Assembly: GCF_000731675.1 (NCBI RefSeq) | Contig: NZ_JMIT01000004.1 | Coordinates: 1-64,000, forward strand | Direction of reading: 5' to 3' | DNA: 64,000 nt | Origin: Pseudomonas capeferrum | GTDB lineage: Bacteria > Pseudomonadota > Gammaproteobacteria > Pseudomonadales > Pseudomonadaceae | Shown: positions 1-9,011 of the stretch, piece after piece | How positions within the stretch are numbered: the first letter of the stretch is position 1 | How the letters are laid out: each line of letters starts with the position of its first letter | Made by a program: the position numbers and the translations under genes | The notes under the pieces: generated by a model | What the model saw: only the letters and a program-made list of their open reading frames with translations | Database searches by the model: none | Told to the model about the DNA's origin: nothing

Positions 1-258
1 ATTCTACGCTTTCCTCATTTGCTGTCAAGCGTTTATTTTGAAGTTTTTAACTGCTGCTTTCTTTCGAAAGCCTTTAACTTCAACATCTTACCGCTTGCCC
101 CGAAGCGTTCATCGCTGCGAGGAGGCGAATAATACGCGCTTTGAAATCAGAGTCAACACCTTGAGCTGAAAAAACTTTCCAATCGCGGTTTACCCCCGCC
201 CGCAACTAATTAAGGCGCAACCGATCTGTAGATAAACACCCCACGGAGCGTGGCAATC
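1..258. other. Leader region, no gene seen
   Basis: The left edge is AT-richer than the rest of the window and holds no open frame with a convincing start and ribosome site. It must contain the promoter of the channel gene that follows, but I cannot place its -35 and -10 boxes with confidence. The only clear signal is a GGAG at 245-248, ten bases ahead of the chosen ATG. Confidence 0.5.
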
Positions 259-1155
259 ATGAGCGATGCGCAAAGCGAGAAAACGCCTGGCCTGTCGGCG
301 GATGAAGAGCAGGAAGTAAGCCATAACCAGCCGCCACGGGCAGCGGTGCTGCACGAGATCATTCGCGCCCAGGGCGACCAGGAACTGGAACGCACCCTCG
401 CAGCACTGTGGTGGTCGGCGTTGGCTGCAGGGTTGTCCATGGGGCTTTCGCTCATGGCCATGGGGTTGTTCTATGCCCGCCTGCCGGAAGGCGACAGCGC
501 CCAGGTAATCGCAAGCATCGGCTACAGTGCTGGCTTCCTTGCGGTAATCCTCGCCCGCCAGCAACTGTTCACCGAGAACACGCTGACCGCGGTGCTGCCG
601 GTGATGACCACGCCCACGCTGGCCAACCTCGGCCGCCTGCTGCGCCTATGGAGCGTAGTACTGCTCGGCAACCTGGCGGGCACCTTGCTGGTGGCCTGGG
701 TCATGCTGGAGCTGCCGATCTTCGACAGCAAGACCGACGTGGCCTTCCTCGAGGTCGGCCGCAAGGTAATGAAGAACGACATCAGCCAGATGTTCGCCAA
801 AGGCATCGTCTCGGGCTGGATGATCGCAACCATGGTCTGGATGATTCCGTCGATGGAGCACGCCAAGATCTGGATCATCCTGATGATCACGTACTTCATG
901 GCCTTGGGTGACTTCACCCATATCGTCGTCGGCTCGGTCGAGGTGTCCTACCTGGTCTGGGCCGGTGAAGAGACCTGGCGCAGCTTCTTGATGGAGTTCG
1001 CCCTGCCGACCTTGGCCGGCAACATCATTGGTGGCAGCTTCATCTTTGCGCTGATCAGCCATGCGCAAGTACGCAGTGACAGCGGCAAGCCGCCTTCGCG
1101 GCTGCTGGACGACCAGGCGCCGCCCTCCCCGCGTCGGCAACCCCCTGGTAAATGA
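259..1155 (+). CDS. Formate/nitrite transporter family channel, YfdC-like
   Basis: A 298-residue inner-membrane protein of the FNT family, which forms pentameric channels for small monovalent anions. After a polar 45-residue N-terminus come about six hydrophobic segments. Family marks are RQQLFTENTLT in the first half, GNLAGTLL near residue 135, and the central-histidine loop DFTHIVVGSVE near residue 210, which is the YfdC-subgroup form of the motif. The C-terminal 30 residues are proline- and arginine-rich and probably cytosolic. The ATG at 259 is preferred over a GTG at 250 because GGAG lies at a normal distance from it. It is convergent with the next gene, leaving only 3 bases between stops. 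The transported substrate cannot be read from sequence; YfdC-type members are poorly characterised. Confidence 0.85.
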   Translation: MSDAQSEKTPGLSADEEQEVSHNQPPRAAVLHEIIRAQGDQELERTLAALWWSALAAGLSMGLSLMAMGLFYARLPEGDSAQVIASIGYSAGFLAVILARQQLFTENTLTAVLPVMTTPTLANLGRLLRLWSVVLLGNLAGTLLVAWVMLELPIFDSKTDVAFLEVGRKVMKNDISQMFAKGIVSGWMIATMVWMIPSMEHAKIWIILMITYFMALGDFTHIVVGSVEVSYLVWAGEETWRSFLMEFALPTLAGNIIGGSFIFALISHAQVRSDSGKPPSRLLDDQAPPSPRRQPPGK

Positions 1156-1158
1156 CCC

Positions 1159-2253
1159 TTAGCGCACCGCCACTGCACGCTCGGCCGTCCGCCTGTGCTC
1201 TTGCGCAGGCCTTGGTTGCCACCAATTCTGCCCGGCATGGGGCGAGTCCAGGCTGACCCGCTCGCCCATTTGCGGCGTACTTAGCCGCACCTGCGCTTGC
1301 GCACTCAGCGCCAGAATGCGCTCGAACGGCTCCTGCCAGCCATGGATGGACAAGTCGAACGTGCCGTTGTGAATCGGCAGCAACCAGCGCCCGCGCAGGT
1401 CCAGGTGTGCCTGCAGGCTCTGTTCTGGCTGCATGTGCACGTTCGGCCAGGCGACGTTATAGGCCCCGGTTTCGATCAGGGTCAGGTCGAAAGGCCCGAA
1501 GCGTTCGCCAACTTGCCTGAAGCCATCGAAGTACCCGGTATCACCGCTGAAGAACACCCTCAGCTGTTCATCAATGATCACCCACGAGGCCCACAAGGTC
1601 TGATTGCTGTCGAACAGACCACGCCCAGAAAAATGCTGCGCCGGGGTCGCGACGAAACGCACGCCGTCAACCTCGGTCTCCTGCCACCAATCCAGCTGAC
1701 GTACCTTGTCAGGCGCAACGCCCCATTCGATCAACCGGTCACCCACGCCAAGCGGGGCCAGGAAAAACCCGGTACGCGGAGCAAGCCGACGAATCGCCTG
1801 CTCGTCCAGGTGGTCGAAGTGATCATGGGACAGAATTACCGCCGCCAACGGCGGCAACTCGTCCAGCCCAAGTGGTGGGGCATGAAAACGTTGCGGCCCT
1901 GCCCACTGCACCGGGGAGGCGCGCTCGGCAAATACCGGGTCGGTGATGAAGAAGCGACCCCGCAGCTTGAGCAATACCGTGGAATGGCCCAAGCGCCAGA
2001 GGCTGTGATCAGGTGCGTCGAGCACCTGCTGCCGGGTCATGGGCTGCACGGCGATGGGGTTGGCGGGGCGGGTTTCGGGGGGTTTGCGCAAGAACAGGTA
2101 CTTGAGGCCAATGCGCAGCTTCTTCATCACGCCGTCCTGCGGCAGGCGTGCCTGGTTGTGGAACCGTCCGTCCCAGTGTGGCGCCGGCTCACCGGCAGCG
2201 TTAGCGGTGGAGACCATGAGCAGCAGCACTCCGAGCAACAGGAAAGCCTTCAT
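1159..2253 (-). CDS. Secreted metallo-beta-lactamase-fold hydrolase (RomA/NAPE-PLD-like)
   Basis: A 364-residue predicted exported metal-dependent hydrolase. The first 20 residues (MKAFLLLG..STANA) form a signal peptide. The metal-binding signature SHDHFDHLD follows at about residue 135, and later ligand motifs TPAQHFSGRG, FFSGDTGYF and PIHNGTF match the UlaG/RomA/N-acyl-phosphatidylethanolamine phospholipase D branch. The natural substrate is unknown; lipid or lactone hydrolysis are family possibilities only. In-frame ATGs also exist at 2274 and 2301. I chose 2253 because it gives a clean signal peptide and follows a GGGG stretch. It is divergent from the diguanylate cyclase gene, with a 127-base spacer. 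Confidence 0.82.
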   Translation of the reverse strand: MKAFLLLGVLLLMVSTANAAGEPAPHWDGRFHNQARLPQDGVMKKLRIGLKYLFLRKPPETRPANPIAVQPMTRQQVLDAPDHSLWRLGHSTVLLKLRGRFFITDPVFAERASPVQWAGPQRFHAPPLGLDELPPLAAVILSHDHFDHLDEQAIRRLAPRTGFFLAPLGVGDRLIEWGVAPDKVRQLDWWQETEVDGVRFVATPAQHFSGRGLFDSNQTLWASWVIIDEQLRVFFSGDTGYFDGFRQVGERFGPFDLTLIETGAYNVAWPNVHMQPEQSLQAHLDLRGRWLLPIHNGTFDLSIHGWQEPFERILALSAQAQVRLSTPQMGERVSLDSPHAGQNWWQPRPAQEHRRTAERAVAVR

Positions 2254-2380
2254 ATTACCCCACAGTGATCGCATCAACCGTGAATTGGCTTGTAAGGTCA
2301 TTTTTCATAGATGAAACACTGTTCAACAATATTCACGCGAGTTATGCGATAAACGGCGCCTTGGCAGAAGAATGATAACC

Positions 2381-3457
2381 ATGATGGACAAACGCAGCGG
2401 CAAGGGACTTTCTTTCGTCAAGCGCATCTACCTGCCGCGCATCATCGGTATGGGCATCGGTCTGTTCAGTGTAATGGCAGCCGTGGCGCCGCTATCCCCG
2501 CCCATGTGGGCGTGGCTGCTGTTACTGTTCAATGGACTTTTCTGGCCACATGCCGCCTACCTCTGGGCAATCCGCTCGGCAACGCCTTACCAGGCAGAGC
2601 AACGCAACTTGCTGCTGGACTCGCTGATGGGGGGCTTCTGGACTGCCACCATGCAGTTCAACCCACTGCCCAGCGTCACCGTTCTGTCGATGATGACCAT
2701 GAACAACGTCGCCGCAGGTGGCAAGCGCCTGCTCGTACGCGGTGTGCTGGCACAGCTCGCCGGTATGCTCCTGGCCACGCTGGTGTTCGGCCCCGGGCTA
2801 CAACTCAATGCCACACCACTGCAGGTTTACGCGTGCCTGCCAATGTTAACGCTCTACCCCTTGGCCCTTGGCTGGGTCTGCTACCAACTGGCAATCAAGC
2901 TGGCCGAGCACAAACGCCGCCTCAGTGCGCTGAGCCTTACCGACAGCCTGACCGGTTTGCTCAACCACGGGGCCTGGAAAGACCTGCTACAGGTCAGGTT
3001 CCAGACCTGCCAGCAACAACAGCAGCATGCGGTGATCGCCCTCATCGACATCGACCACTTCAAGACCATCAACGACACCTTTGGCCACGTGGTCGGCGAT
3101 TGCGTGCTTAGGCAGATGAGCGAAGAGCTCAAACGCAACCTGCGTGACGTCGACCAGGCCGGACGCTATGGCGGCGACGAATTCTGCGTGATCCTGCCAG
3201 ACACCCACGAGGCGCAGGCCTGCCAGGCCATGGAGCGCTTGCGCGAGCGGGTGGCGAACTATCGCAATCCGCAGCTGCCGCATTTGCGCATCAGCCTCAG
3301 CATTGGCTTGTCCGCGTTTCATGCAGACCTTGAATCGCCCGAGCACTGGCTCGAACAGGCTGACAAGGCCTTGTACACCGCCAAGCACGCTGGTCGTGAC
3401 CAGGTCAATTTCGCGCAAAGCGAGGCCGCCGGGCTCAGGCTGGCCTATCCTGACTGA
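2381..3457 (+). CDS. MASE2-type membrane diguanylate cyclase
   Basis: A 358-residue enzyme expected to make cyclic-di-GMP from two GTP. The N-terminal half is a multi-helix membrane sensor of the MASE2 type (compare E. coli DgcC/AdrA), followed by a GGDEF domain from about residue 185. The active-site GGDEF is intact at 264-268, and an RDVD inhibitory I-site sits exactly five residues before it, so product feedback is likely. The ATG at 2381 has AGAAG about ten bases upstream; ATGs at 2372 and 2384 are alternatives. It lies directly before a second cyclic-di-GMP gene, 56 bases downstream on the same strand, so the two may be co-transcribed. Confidence 0.9.
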   Translation: MMDKRSGKGLSFVKRIYLPRIIGMGIGLFSVMAAVAPLSPPMWAWLLLLFNGLFWPHAAYLWAIRSATPYQAEQRNLLLDSLMGGFWTATMQFNPLPSVTVLSMMTMNNVAAGGKRLLVRGVLAQLAGMLLATLVFGPGLQLNATPLQVYACLPMLTLYPLALGWVCYQLAIKLAEHKRRLSALSLTDSLTGLLNHGAWKDLLQVRFQTCQQQQQHAVIALIDIDHFKTINDTFGHVVGDCVLRQMSEELKRNLRDVDQAGRYGGDEFCVILPDTHEAQACQAMERLRERVANYRNPQLPHLRISLSIGLSAFHADLESPEHWLEQADKALYTAKHAGRDQVNFAQSEAAGLRLAYPD

Positions 3458-3513
3458 ACCTCCTTCCTGATTGCCCTGCGGGAGGCTGCTGTTCTTGAAG
3501 GAGTCGCTCGCGC

Positions 3514-6102
3514 ATGGCCAGGAACGCCGACCTTCCACCCACCCTTGCCACCCCACATTTCCAAGTCCGCCGCTTGATTGCAGGCTTTTGCGCGGTTTTC
3601 GCCTTGGCCTGCCTGGTCACCTTGGGCGCTTTGCTCAATATTGCTGCCACCCTCGATCGCCAAGAGCAGCAACGCAGCGCCTTCCATGCCACCCAGGCCC
3701 TCGAACAACGGTTGCTCGCCTCACGCCAGTTTCTGTCCAGCTATGCCGTGTGGGATGCGGCCTTCGAGCACCTGGCCGGCAAGGCCGACTGGCAATGGGC
3801 CTACGAGGAGAAGAACGTCGGCGAATCGCTGTACAGCGCCAGTGGCTATGAAGGTATATTCGTGGTGGACGACCAGCGCACCACCTACGCCCTGTTCAAA
3901 GGCAAGCCCAGCGTGGCGCAAGCCAGTACCTATATAGAAGCGCCCCTGCAACCGATCATCAGCCAAGCGCGGGCGGCCGCCAGCGCTCGCGAACAAATTA
4001 CCCGGTTCGTGCTGTTCAACGGCTGGCCTGCAGTGCTCAGCGCGGCCGCCGTACGCCCCGACAAAGACGTGTCGGCCAGCGAAGTGAGCCAGGCGCCCGT
4101 CATGCTGTTCGTCGACCAGTTGACCGAGGACAAGCTCGCACGCCTGGGCACCGGTGCGGGCCTGGCGGGTATGCATATCGAGAAACACGGCACAGGTGAG
4201 CATGGCCATCAGCGCATCGAGCTGGGCGATACCGGCTACCACCTGGCCTGGACCAGCCCGCTGCCGGGGCAGCAATTGCTGTGGGCGATGTTGCCTGCGC
4301 TGCTCTGCGCCCTGTTGATACTGGGCCTGGTGATGCTCTACCTGTTCCGCCATGCCCTGCGCAGCTCCCGCGCCATCGACCTCAGCCTCAAGCGCCTGCA
4401 ACAGAGCAACCAGGCCCTGGAGGCCAGCGAGCAGCGTTTTCGCGCCGTGGCCGAAGCCGCTTCCGACTGGATCTGGGAAACCGACCGGCAACAACGCCTG
4501 ACCTATCTTTCCCAACGTTTCGTCAGCGTCACCGGCTACCCGGTTGACGACTGGCTGGGCCAGCCGGTCAACCAGCTGCTGGCCTGCGATACCACGCCGC
4601 TGTCGCCTTGGCTCGACGCATTGGCCGCCGCCGACCCCCAGCAGTTGGCAAACTTGCGCTGCACCTACCGTGACCACAACGGGCAGAACCGCTACTGCCG
4701 CATCTCGGCGCGAGCGATCTGGTACGACGGCAAGCCTACCGGCTTTCGCGGTACCGCCAGCGACATCACGGACGAGGTCGACGCCCATGCGCGCATCCAG
4801 CACCTCTCGCTGCACGACCCGCTGACCGGGCTGGCCAACCGCAACAAACTCGCCCGGCATCTCGAACAGGTATTGCTGCGCGGCAGCGACTCGCCGCCAC
4901 TCACTTTACTGCTGCTGGACCTGGACAACTTCAAGCCGATCAACGATTCCCTCGGCCACGCCGCCGGTGACGCCGTGCTGCAAGAGGTGGCGACACGCCT
5001 GCGCGACACCACCCGCGATGTCGACCTGGTCGCACGCCTGGGGGGTGACGAGTTCATCCTGGTTCTGACTGGCATGGATAACCGCAGCGAGGTTGATCGC
5101 TTCTGCGCGCGCCTGATCAGCCTGTTGCAGCAACCTATCGTGTTTGACAACCAGCCTCTGCACATTGGCGCCAGCATCGGCGTCGCGCAAAGCCGCACCC
5201 TGGGCTTCGATGCCGGCGAGCTGATCCGCTGCGCCGACCTCGCGCTGTACCAGGCCAAGGCAGATGGCAAGAGCACCTGGCGCTATTTCGCCGCCGAAAT
5301 GAACCAGCAGATCCAGTACCGCCGCCAACTGGAAAACGATTTGCGCCGTGCCCTGCAGAACCAGGAGTTCGAGCTGCACTACCAACCGCGCTATCGCCTG
5401 GGCGACCTGCGCATCGTCGCGGTCGAAGCCCTGCTGCGCTGGCAGCACCCGCACGAAGGGCTGCTGGGGCCAGACACCTTCATCCCGCTGGCCGAGCAGA
5501 GCGACATCATTGTTGCGCTGGGCCGTTGGGTACTGCGCGAAGCCTGCCGCACGGCCCACGACTGGCCGGCAGACCTGTTGATTTCGGTGAACCTGTCGCC
5601 CGCCCAGTTCTTGCGCAGCGATGTGGTGGCCGATGTGCGCGACATCCTGCTGGAAACCGCGCTACCCGCCCAGCGCCTGGAGCTGGAGATCACCGAGAAC
5701 GTGATGCTCAACGACATCGAAGGCGCACTCAGCACCATGCTGTCACTCAAGGAGCTTGGCGTGCGCCTGAACATGGACGACTTTGGCACCGGTTACTCGT
5801 CGCTGGGCTATCTGCGCACCTACCCGTTCGACAGCATAAAGATCGACAAACGCTTCATCGCCGGCCTGAACAACACCAGTGGCAATGATCGCGCTGTGGT
5901 CCAGGCAATCATCAACCTGGGCGAAGCCATGGGGCTGACGGTGACCGCCGAGGGCGTGGAGAGTGAACAACAGCTCAGGACGCTGGAGAAGGACCGCTGC
6001 CATGAAGTGCAGGGTTACTTCCTGAGCCGACCTTTGACGAAAGAAAGCCTTGAGGCGCTGCTGCGACAGGCCCCCGAAGGCTCGGCACACCATCTGTTGT
6101 AG
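3514..6102 (+). CDS. CHASE4-PAS-GGDEF-EAL cyclic-di-GMP enzyme
   Basis: An 862-residue inner-membrane signalling protein. A first transmembrane helix (about 22-45) and a second (about 250-280) flank a periplasmic CHASE4-like sensor. A PAS domain (about 310-430), a GGDEF domain (about 435-600) and an EAL domain (about 610-855) follow. GGDEF at 510-514 is intact with an RDVD I-site five residues earlier. EAL at 638-640 and the DDFGTGYSS loop are also intact, so both synthesis and breakdown of cyclic-di-GMP are possible. AAGGAG lies about ten bases upstream of the start. The periplasmic ligand is unknown. The position downstream of a dedicated cyclase suggests a locally paired writer and eraser, but that is inference. 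Confidence 0.92.
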   Translation: MARNADLPPTLATPHFQVRRLIAGFCAVFALACLVTLGALLNIAATLDRQEQQRSAFHATQALEQRLLASRQFLSSYAVWDAAFEHLAGKADWQWAYEEKNVGESLYSASGYEGIFVVDDQRTTYALFKGKPSVAQASTYIEAPLQPIISQARAAASAREQITRFVLFNGWPAVLSAAAVRPDKDVSASEVSQAPVMLFVDQLTEDKLARLGTGAGLAGMHIEKHGTGEHGHQRIELGDTGYHLAWTSPLPGQQLLWAMLPALLCALLILGLVMLYLFRHALRSSRAIDLSLKRLQQSNQALEASEQRFRAVAEAASDWIWETDRQQRLTYLSQRFVSVTGYPVDDWLGQPVNQLLACDTTPLSPWLDALAAADPQQLANLRCTYRDHNGQNRYCRISARAIWYDGKPTGFRGTASDITDEVDAHARIQHLSLHDPLTGLANRNKLARHLEQVLLRGSDSPPLTLLLLDLDNFKPINDSLGHAAGDAVLQEVATRLRDTTRDVDLVARLGGDEFILVLTGMDNRSEVDRFCARLISLLQQPIVFDNQPLHIGASIGVAQSRTLGFDAGELIRCADLALYQAKADGKSTWRYFAAEMNQQIQYRRQLENDLRRALQNQEFELHYQPRYRLGDLRIVAVEALLRWQHPHEGLLGPDTFIPLAEQSDIIVALGRWVLREACRTAHDWPADLLISVNLSPAQFLRSDVVADVRDILLETALPAQRLELEITENVMLNDIEGALSTMLSLKELGVRLNMDDFGTGYSSLGYLRTYPFDSIKIDKRFIAGLNNTSGNDRAVVQAIINLGEAMGLTVTAEGVESEQQLRTLEKDRCHEVQGYFLSRPLTKESLEALLRQAPEGSAHHLL

Positions 6103-6138
6103 GAACAACCTATTCGCGGTGCACGGATGTTCCTACAC
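6097..6138. terminator. Inverted repeat between convergent genes
   Basis: TGTAGGAAC at 6099-6107 and GTTCCTACA at 6128-6136 form a nine-base stem enclosing about 20 bases. It sits exactly between the convergent ends of the GGDEF-EAL gene and the DUF2025 gene. It lacks a T-run, so it may be a weak bidirectional terminator or mRNA stabiliser. Confidence 0.45.
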
Positions 6139-6146
6139 AGGGGCCA

Positions 6147-6467
6147 TCAGCGTTTATTGCGTTCGGCCACGATCTCCGGCAAATCGCTGCGCCGCAAGTA
6201 GGTCCGCAAGGGCTCGCCGATGTTCAGGCGGTCGTCCACATGCTGCTCCAGCAACAGTGCCAGGCGCGACCGGCACAAGGCCATGCGCGGCCCTTGCTCG
6301 GGTCGCCAGACGAATTCGTTACAGGGGGTGATACTGTCGTCGGCCACGTCCATGCCGAACGCGTCCTCGGAAAAACGCACGATATGAACGCCGCGCTTGC
6401 CATGAAAGCCGACGAAACCGTTGAGCTGCTCTGCGGCGTTGCAGATGTCCTGGGAAGTGATGGCCAT
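6147..6467 (-). CDS. DUF2025 family protein
   Basis: A 106-residue soluble protein starting MAITSQDICNAAEQLNGF. It matches the Pseudomonas-restricted DUF2025 family, which as I recall includes structurally determined PA1123. Function is unknown. There is no signal peptide or membrane segment, and it contains the conserved GFVGFH and FVWRPEQGPRMA stretches. The start at 6467 is supported by a GAGG site about eight bases upstream; the frame stays open 45 bases further upstream without a better ribosome site. It is divergent from the histidine kinase gene, which starts 184 bases away. Confidence 0.75.
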   Translation of the reverse strand: MAITSQDICNAAEQLNGFVGFHGKRGVHIVRFSEDAFGMDVADDSITPCNEFVWRPEQGPRMALCRSRLALLLEQHVDDRLNIGEPLRTYLRRSDLPEIVAERNKR

Positions 6468-6650
6468 GACGTAACCTCGCAATGAAAGGAAGTGACGCAC
6501 GCCGGGCTGCAAACCGTCGCCTCTGCCGGGCGACTCGCAAAGGCCAGCCTAACGCAAGTGGTAGAGCATTCGCCAAGGTTTTTCATCATCCTGCCAAAGG
6601 CCCGCTAGAATGGTCCTGAACCCCCTTCGTCGCCAACACTGGGACTGTTA

Positions 6651-7865
6651 ATGACCGACGCCATCCATGCCGACATTGCCACGATCGGCCGCATCAATGC
6701 TGTGCCCGCCATCCTCCAGGTGATCTGCGAAACAACGGGCATGCGCTTCGCCGCCGTGGCCCGGGTAACCGATAGCAACTGGACGGCATGTGCTGTGCTC
6801 GACACCCTGGGTTTTGGCCTGACCGCGGGCGGTGAGCTCGATGTCGCCACCACGCTGTGCCACGAAATCCGCAGCACGCACCAAACCATCGTGATCGACA
6901 AGGCCAGCGAAGACGAGCAGTACTGCCGGCACCACACGCCTCAGCTCTATCGCTTCGAAAGCTACATTTCAGTGCCGGTGTTCCGGACCGATGGCCGCTT
7001 CTTCGGCACCATCTGCGCCCTCGACCCTTTACCCGCAGCGCTTAAAGGCAGTGCCATCCAGCCGATGATGGAATCCTTCGCCCGGCTGCTGGCCATCCAG
7101 ATCGAAAGCGAGGAAGGCGCCCAGCGCACCGAACAGGCCCTGCGCAAGGAGCGGGCCATGGCCGAAGTGCGCGAACAGTTCATTGCCGTGCTCGGCCATG
7201 ACCTGCGCAACCCGCTGTTCGCCATCACCGCCGGTGCCGAGCTGCTCACCCAGCGCCTGCAGGACGACCAGCAGCGCACTATCGCCCAGCACATCCTCAC
7301 CTGCGGCAGGCGTGCCTCGCAGCTGGTGCGCGATGTGCTGGACTTTGCCCGCGGCCGCCTCGGTGCCGGCATCCCCTTGAACCTGCAGGCTTGCCCTGAC
7401 CTTGCCGAAGGCCTGCGGCATGTCGCCTCGGAACTGCAACAGGTGCATCCGCAGCGGCGGATCGTGCTGGACATCGGCGACATCGGCGGGCTGTACTGTG
7501 ATCGCGAACGGGTCACCCAACTGCTCTCGAACCTGATCGCCAATGCCCTGACCCACGGCGACCCGCAAGGGCCGGTAGCGGTCAAGGCGGCCCTCCAGGC
7601 CGGTGAGTTCGTGCTGAGCGTGCACAACCACGGCGCCCCCATCGCCGTGCAGACCCTGGCGCAATTGTTCCAACCCTTCTCCCGCCCGTTGTCACAGGTA
7701 CCGCAGCAAGGGCTTGGGCTCGGGCTGTACATCGCCAACCAGATCGCGCTGGCACATGGTGGGCGCATGGAGGTGCTCTCCAACGAACACAACGGTACCT
7801 TGTTCAGCTTCCGTCTGCCGCTGGGTCAACCTGGGGCGCCAGCAGCACCGCCAGCCAGTACATGA
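6651..7865 (+). CDS. GAF-domain sensor histidine kinase
   Basis: A 404-residue cytoplasmic kinase with no membrane segment. A GAF sensor domain covers about residues 15-155. A HisKA dimerisation helix follows with the phospho-acceptor His183 in the motif GHDLRNPL, then a HATPase_c domain with N-box NLIANALTHG and G-box GLGLGLYIANQI. No response regulator gene is adjacent, so it is an orphan kinase whose partner must be elsewhere. The small molecule sensed by the GAF domain cannot be predicted. It is convergent with the efflux operon, leaving 34 bases between stops. Confidence 0.88.
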   Translation: MTDAIHADIATIGRINAVPAILQVICETTGMRFAAVARVTDSNWTACAVLDTLGFGLTAGGELDVATTLCHEIRSTHQTIVIDKASEDEQYCRHHTPQLYRFESYISVPVFRTDGRFFGTICALDPLPAALKGSAIQPMMESFARLLAIQIESEEGAQRTEQALRKERAMAEVREQFIAVLGHDLRNPLFAITAGAELLTQRLQDDQQRTIAQHILTCGRRASQLVRDVLDFARGRLGAGIPLNLQACPDLAEGLRHVASELQQVHPQRRIVLDIGDIGGLYCDRERVTQLLSNLIANALTHGDPQGPVAVKAALQAGEFVLSVHNHGAPIAVQTLAQLFQPFSRPLSQVPQQGLGLGLYIANQIALAHGGRMEVLSNEHNGTLFSFRLPLGQPGAPAAPPAST

Positions 7866-7899
7866 AGGCCTGCACCCGCCGTGGCACGTGCCAGGGCGA

Positions 7900-8769
7900 T
7901 CACTGTTGAACGCGGTCTTCATGCACTTGCACGCTGGCGGTCATGCCAGCACTGAGGTTCACCCCTTGCGGGATCTGGTCGAGGCGGATCCGTACCGGTA
8001 TCCGCTGCGCCAACCGCACCCAGTTGAAGGTGGGCTCGACTTCCGGCAGCAGCTGGCTGTCGGGGTTGCTGTTGCGGTCGGTGATACCGCGGCTGATGCT
8101 CTGCACATGCCCTTGCATCGCCTCGCCCGCCCCCATCAGCCACACCTTCACTCGGTCACCCACACGGATGCGCGGTAGCTTGGTTTCTTCGAAGTAAGCC
8201 TGGATATAGAAGGTAGAGTCATCCACCAGGGCCATGACCGACTCACCGGTGTTCACGTAGTTGCCCTGGGCCAAGCGCAGGTTGGTGATGTGCCCGCTGC
8301 GCGGCGCGCGCACTTCACTGCGCGCCAGGTTGATTTTGGCCACCTGCAATTGCGCTTGGGCCTCATGCAGTTCGCCACGGGCGATGGCGGCATTGATCTG
8401 GGCGTTTTCCCGCAGCTCGGCACTGATCGCCTCCGGCCCCAAGGCAGTACGCCGCGCCGCTTCGCGCTCGCGCAGGCGCAGTTGCTGCGCGCGGGTCTCG
8501 GTCACGGCGCTGGCCTGGTCAAATGCTGCCTGAAAGCGCTCGCTGTCGATGCTCATGAGCAGATCACCCGCGTTCACCTGCTGGTTGTCATGCACCTTCA
8601 GCTCGCGCTCCCAGCCGGACACGTCCGGCGCGATCACCACCACGTCGGCGCGCACACGCGCATCGCGGGTCCAGGGGGTGAGCATGTAGTACTGCCACAG
8701 CTGGTAGCCTGCCAACAGGGCCAGGGCCACCACACACAGTGTCACCAAGGTACGTACGACGGTACGCAT
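7900..8769 (-). CDS. HlyD-family membrane fusion protein of FUSC efflux pump, AaeA-like
   Basis: A 289-residue periplasmic adaptor. A single N-terminal membrane helix (about 5-28) precedes the barrel-sandwich segment (VVVIAPDVSGWERELKVHDN), a short alpha-hairpin, and a second half-barrel (RAPRSGHITNLRLAQGNYVNTGESV). This is the layout of the p-hydroxybenzoate efflux adaptor AaeA/EmrA. The start at 8769 has GGAG about seven bases upstream; an in-frame upstream extension lacks a ribosome site and is rejected. It is the third gene of the operon FUSC - DUF1656 - HlyD, and is expected to link the inner-membrane pump to an outer-membrane channel encoded elsewhere. Confidence 0.9.
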   Translation of the reverse strand: MRTVVRTLVTLCVVALALLAGYQLWQYYMLTPWTRDARVRADVVVIAPDVSGWERELKVHDNQQVNAGDLLMSIDSERFQAAFDQASAVTETRAQQLRLREREAARRTALGPEAISAELRENAQINAAIARGELHEAQAQLQVAKINLARSEVRAPRSGHITNLRLAQGNYVNTGESVMALVDDSTFYIQAYFEETKLPRIRVGDRVKVWLMGAGEAMQGHVQSISRGITDRNSNPDSQLLPEVEPTFNWVRLAQRIPVRIRLDQIPQGVNLSAGMTASVQVHEDRVQQ

Positions 8770-8804
8770 CGAATCACTCCTTACTTGAACCCTGACAAAA
8801 ACCC

Positions 8805-9011
8805 TTATGCAGCGCCCAGCACGCGCACTACCAGGTACAACAGGCACACAAACAATGCCGCGTCGAACAGTGCTTCATGCCAGATCCAGCGGCCCAACGG
8901 CGTGGCCTGTACCAACAAGCGCAGCAGCCCGGTGCACACCAGCGCCAGCAGCACATAAACCAGAAACGGGCTCAACAGCACGCCGCCCAGCGCCCATTCA
9001 CGCAACCCCAT
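8805..9011 (-). CDS. DUF1656 small membrane protein, AaeX-like
   Basis: A 68-residue protein with two hydrophobic helices (about 8-32 and 46-66), typical of DUF1656/AaeX proteins always found between FUSC pumps and their HlyD partners. Its start overlaps the end of the pump gene by 14 bases, indicating translational coupling, and the adaptor starts 35 bases after its stop. Its exact role in the pump is unknown for the whole family. Confidence 0.88.
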   Translation of the reverse strand: MGLREWALGGVLLSPFLVYVLLALVCTGLLRLLVQATPLGRWIWHEALFDAALFVCLLYLVVRVLGAA

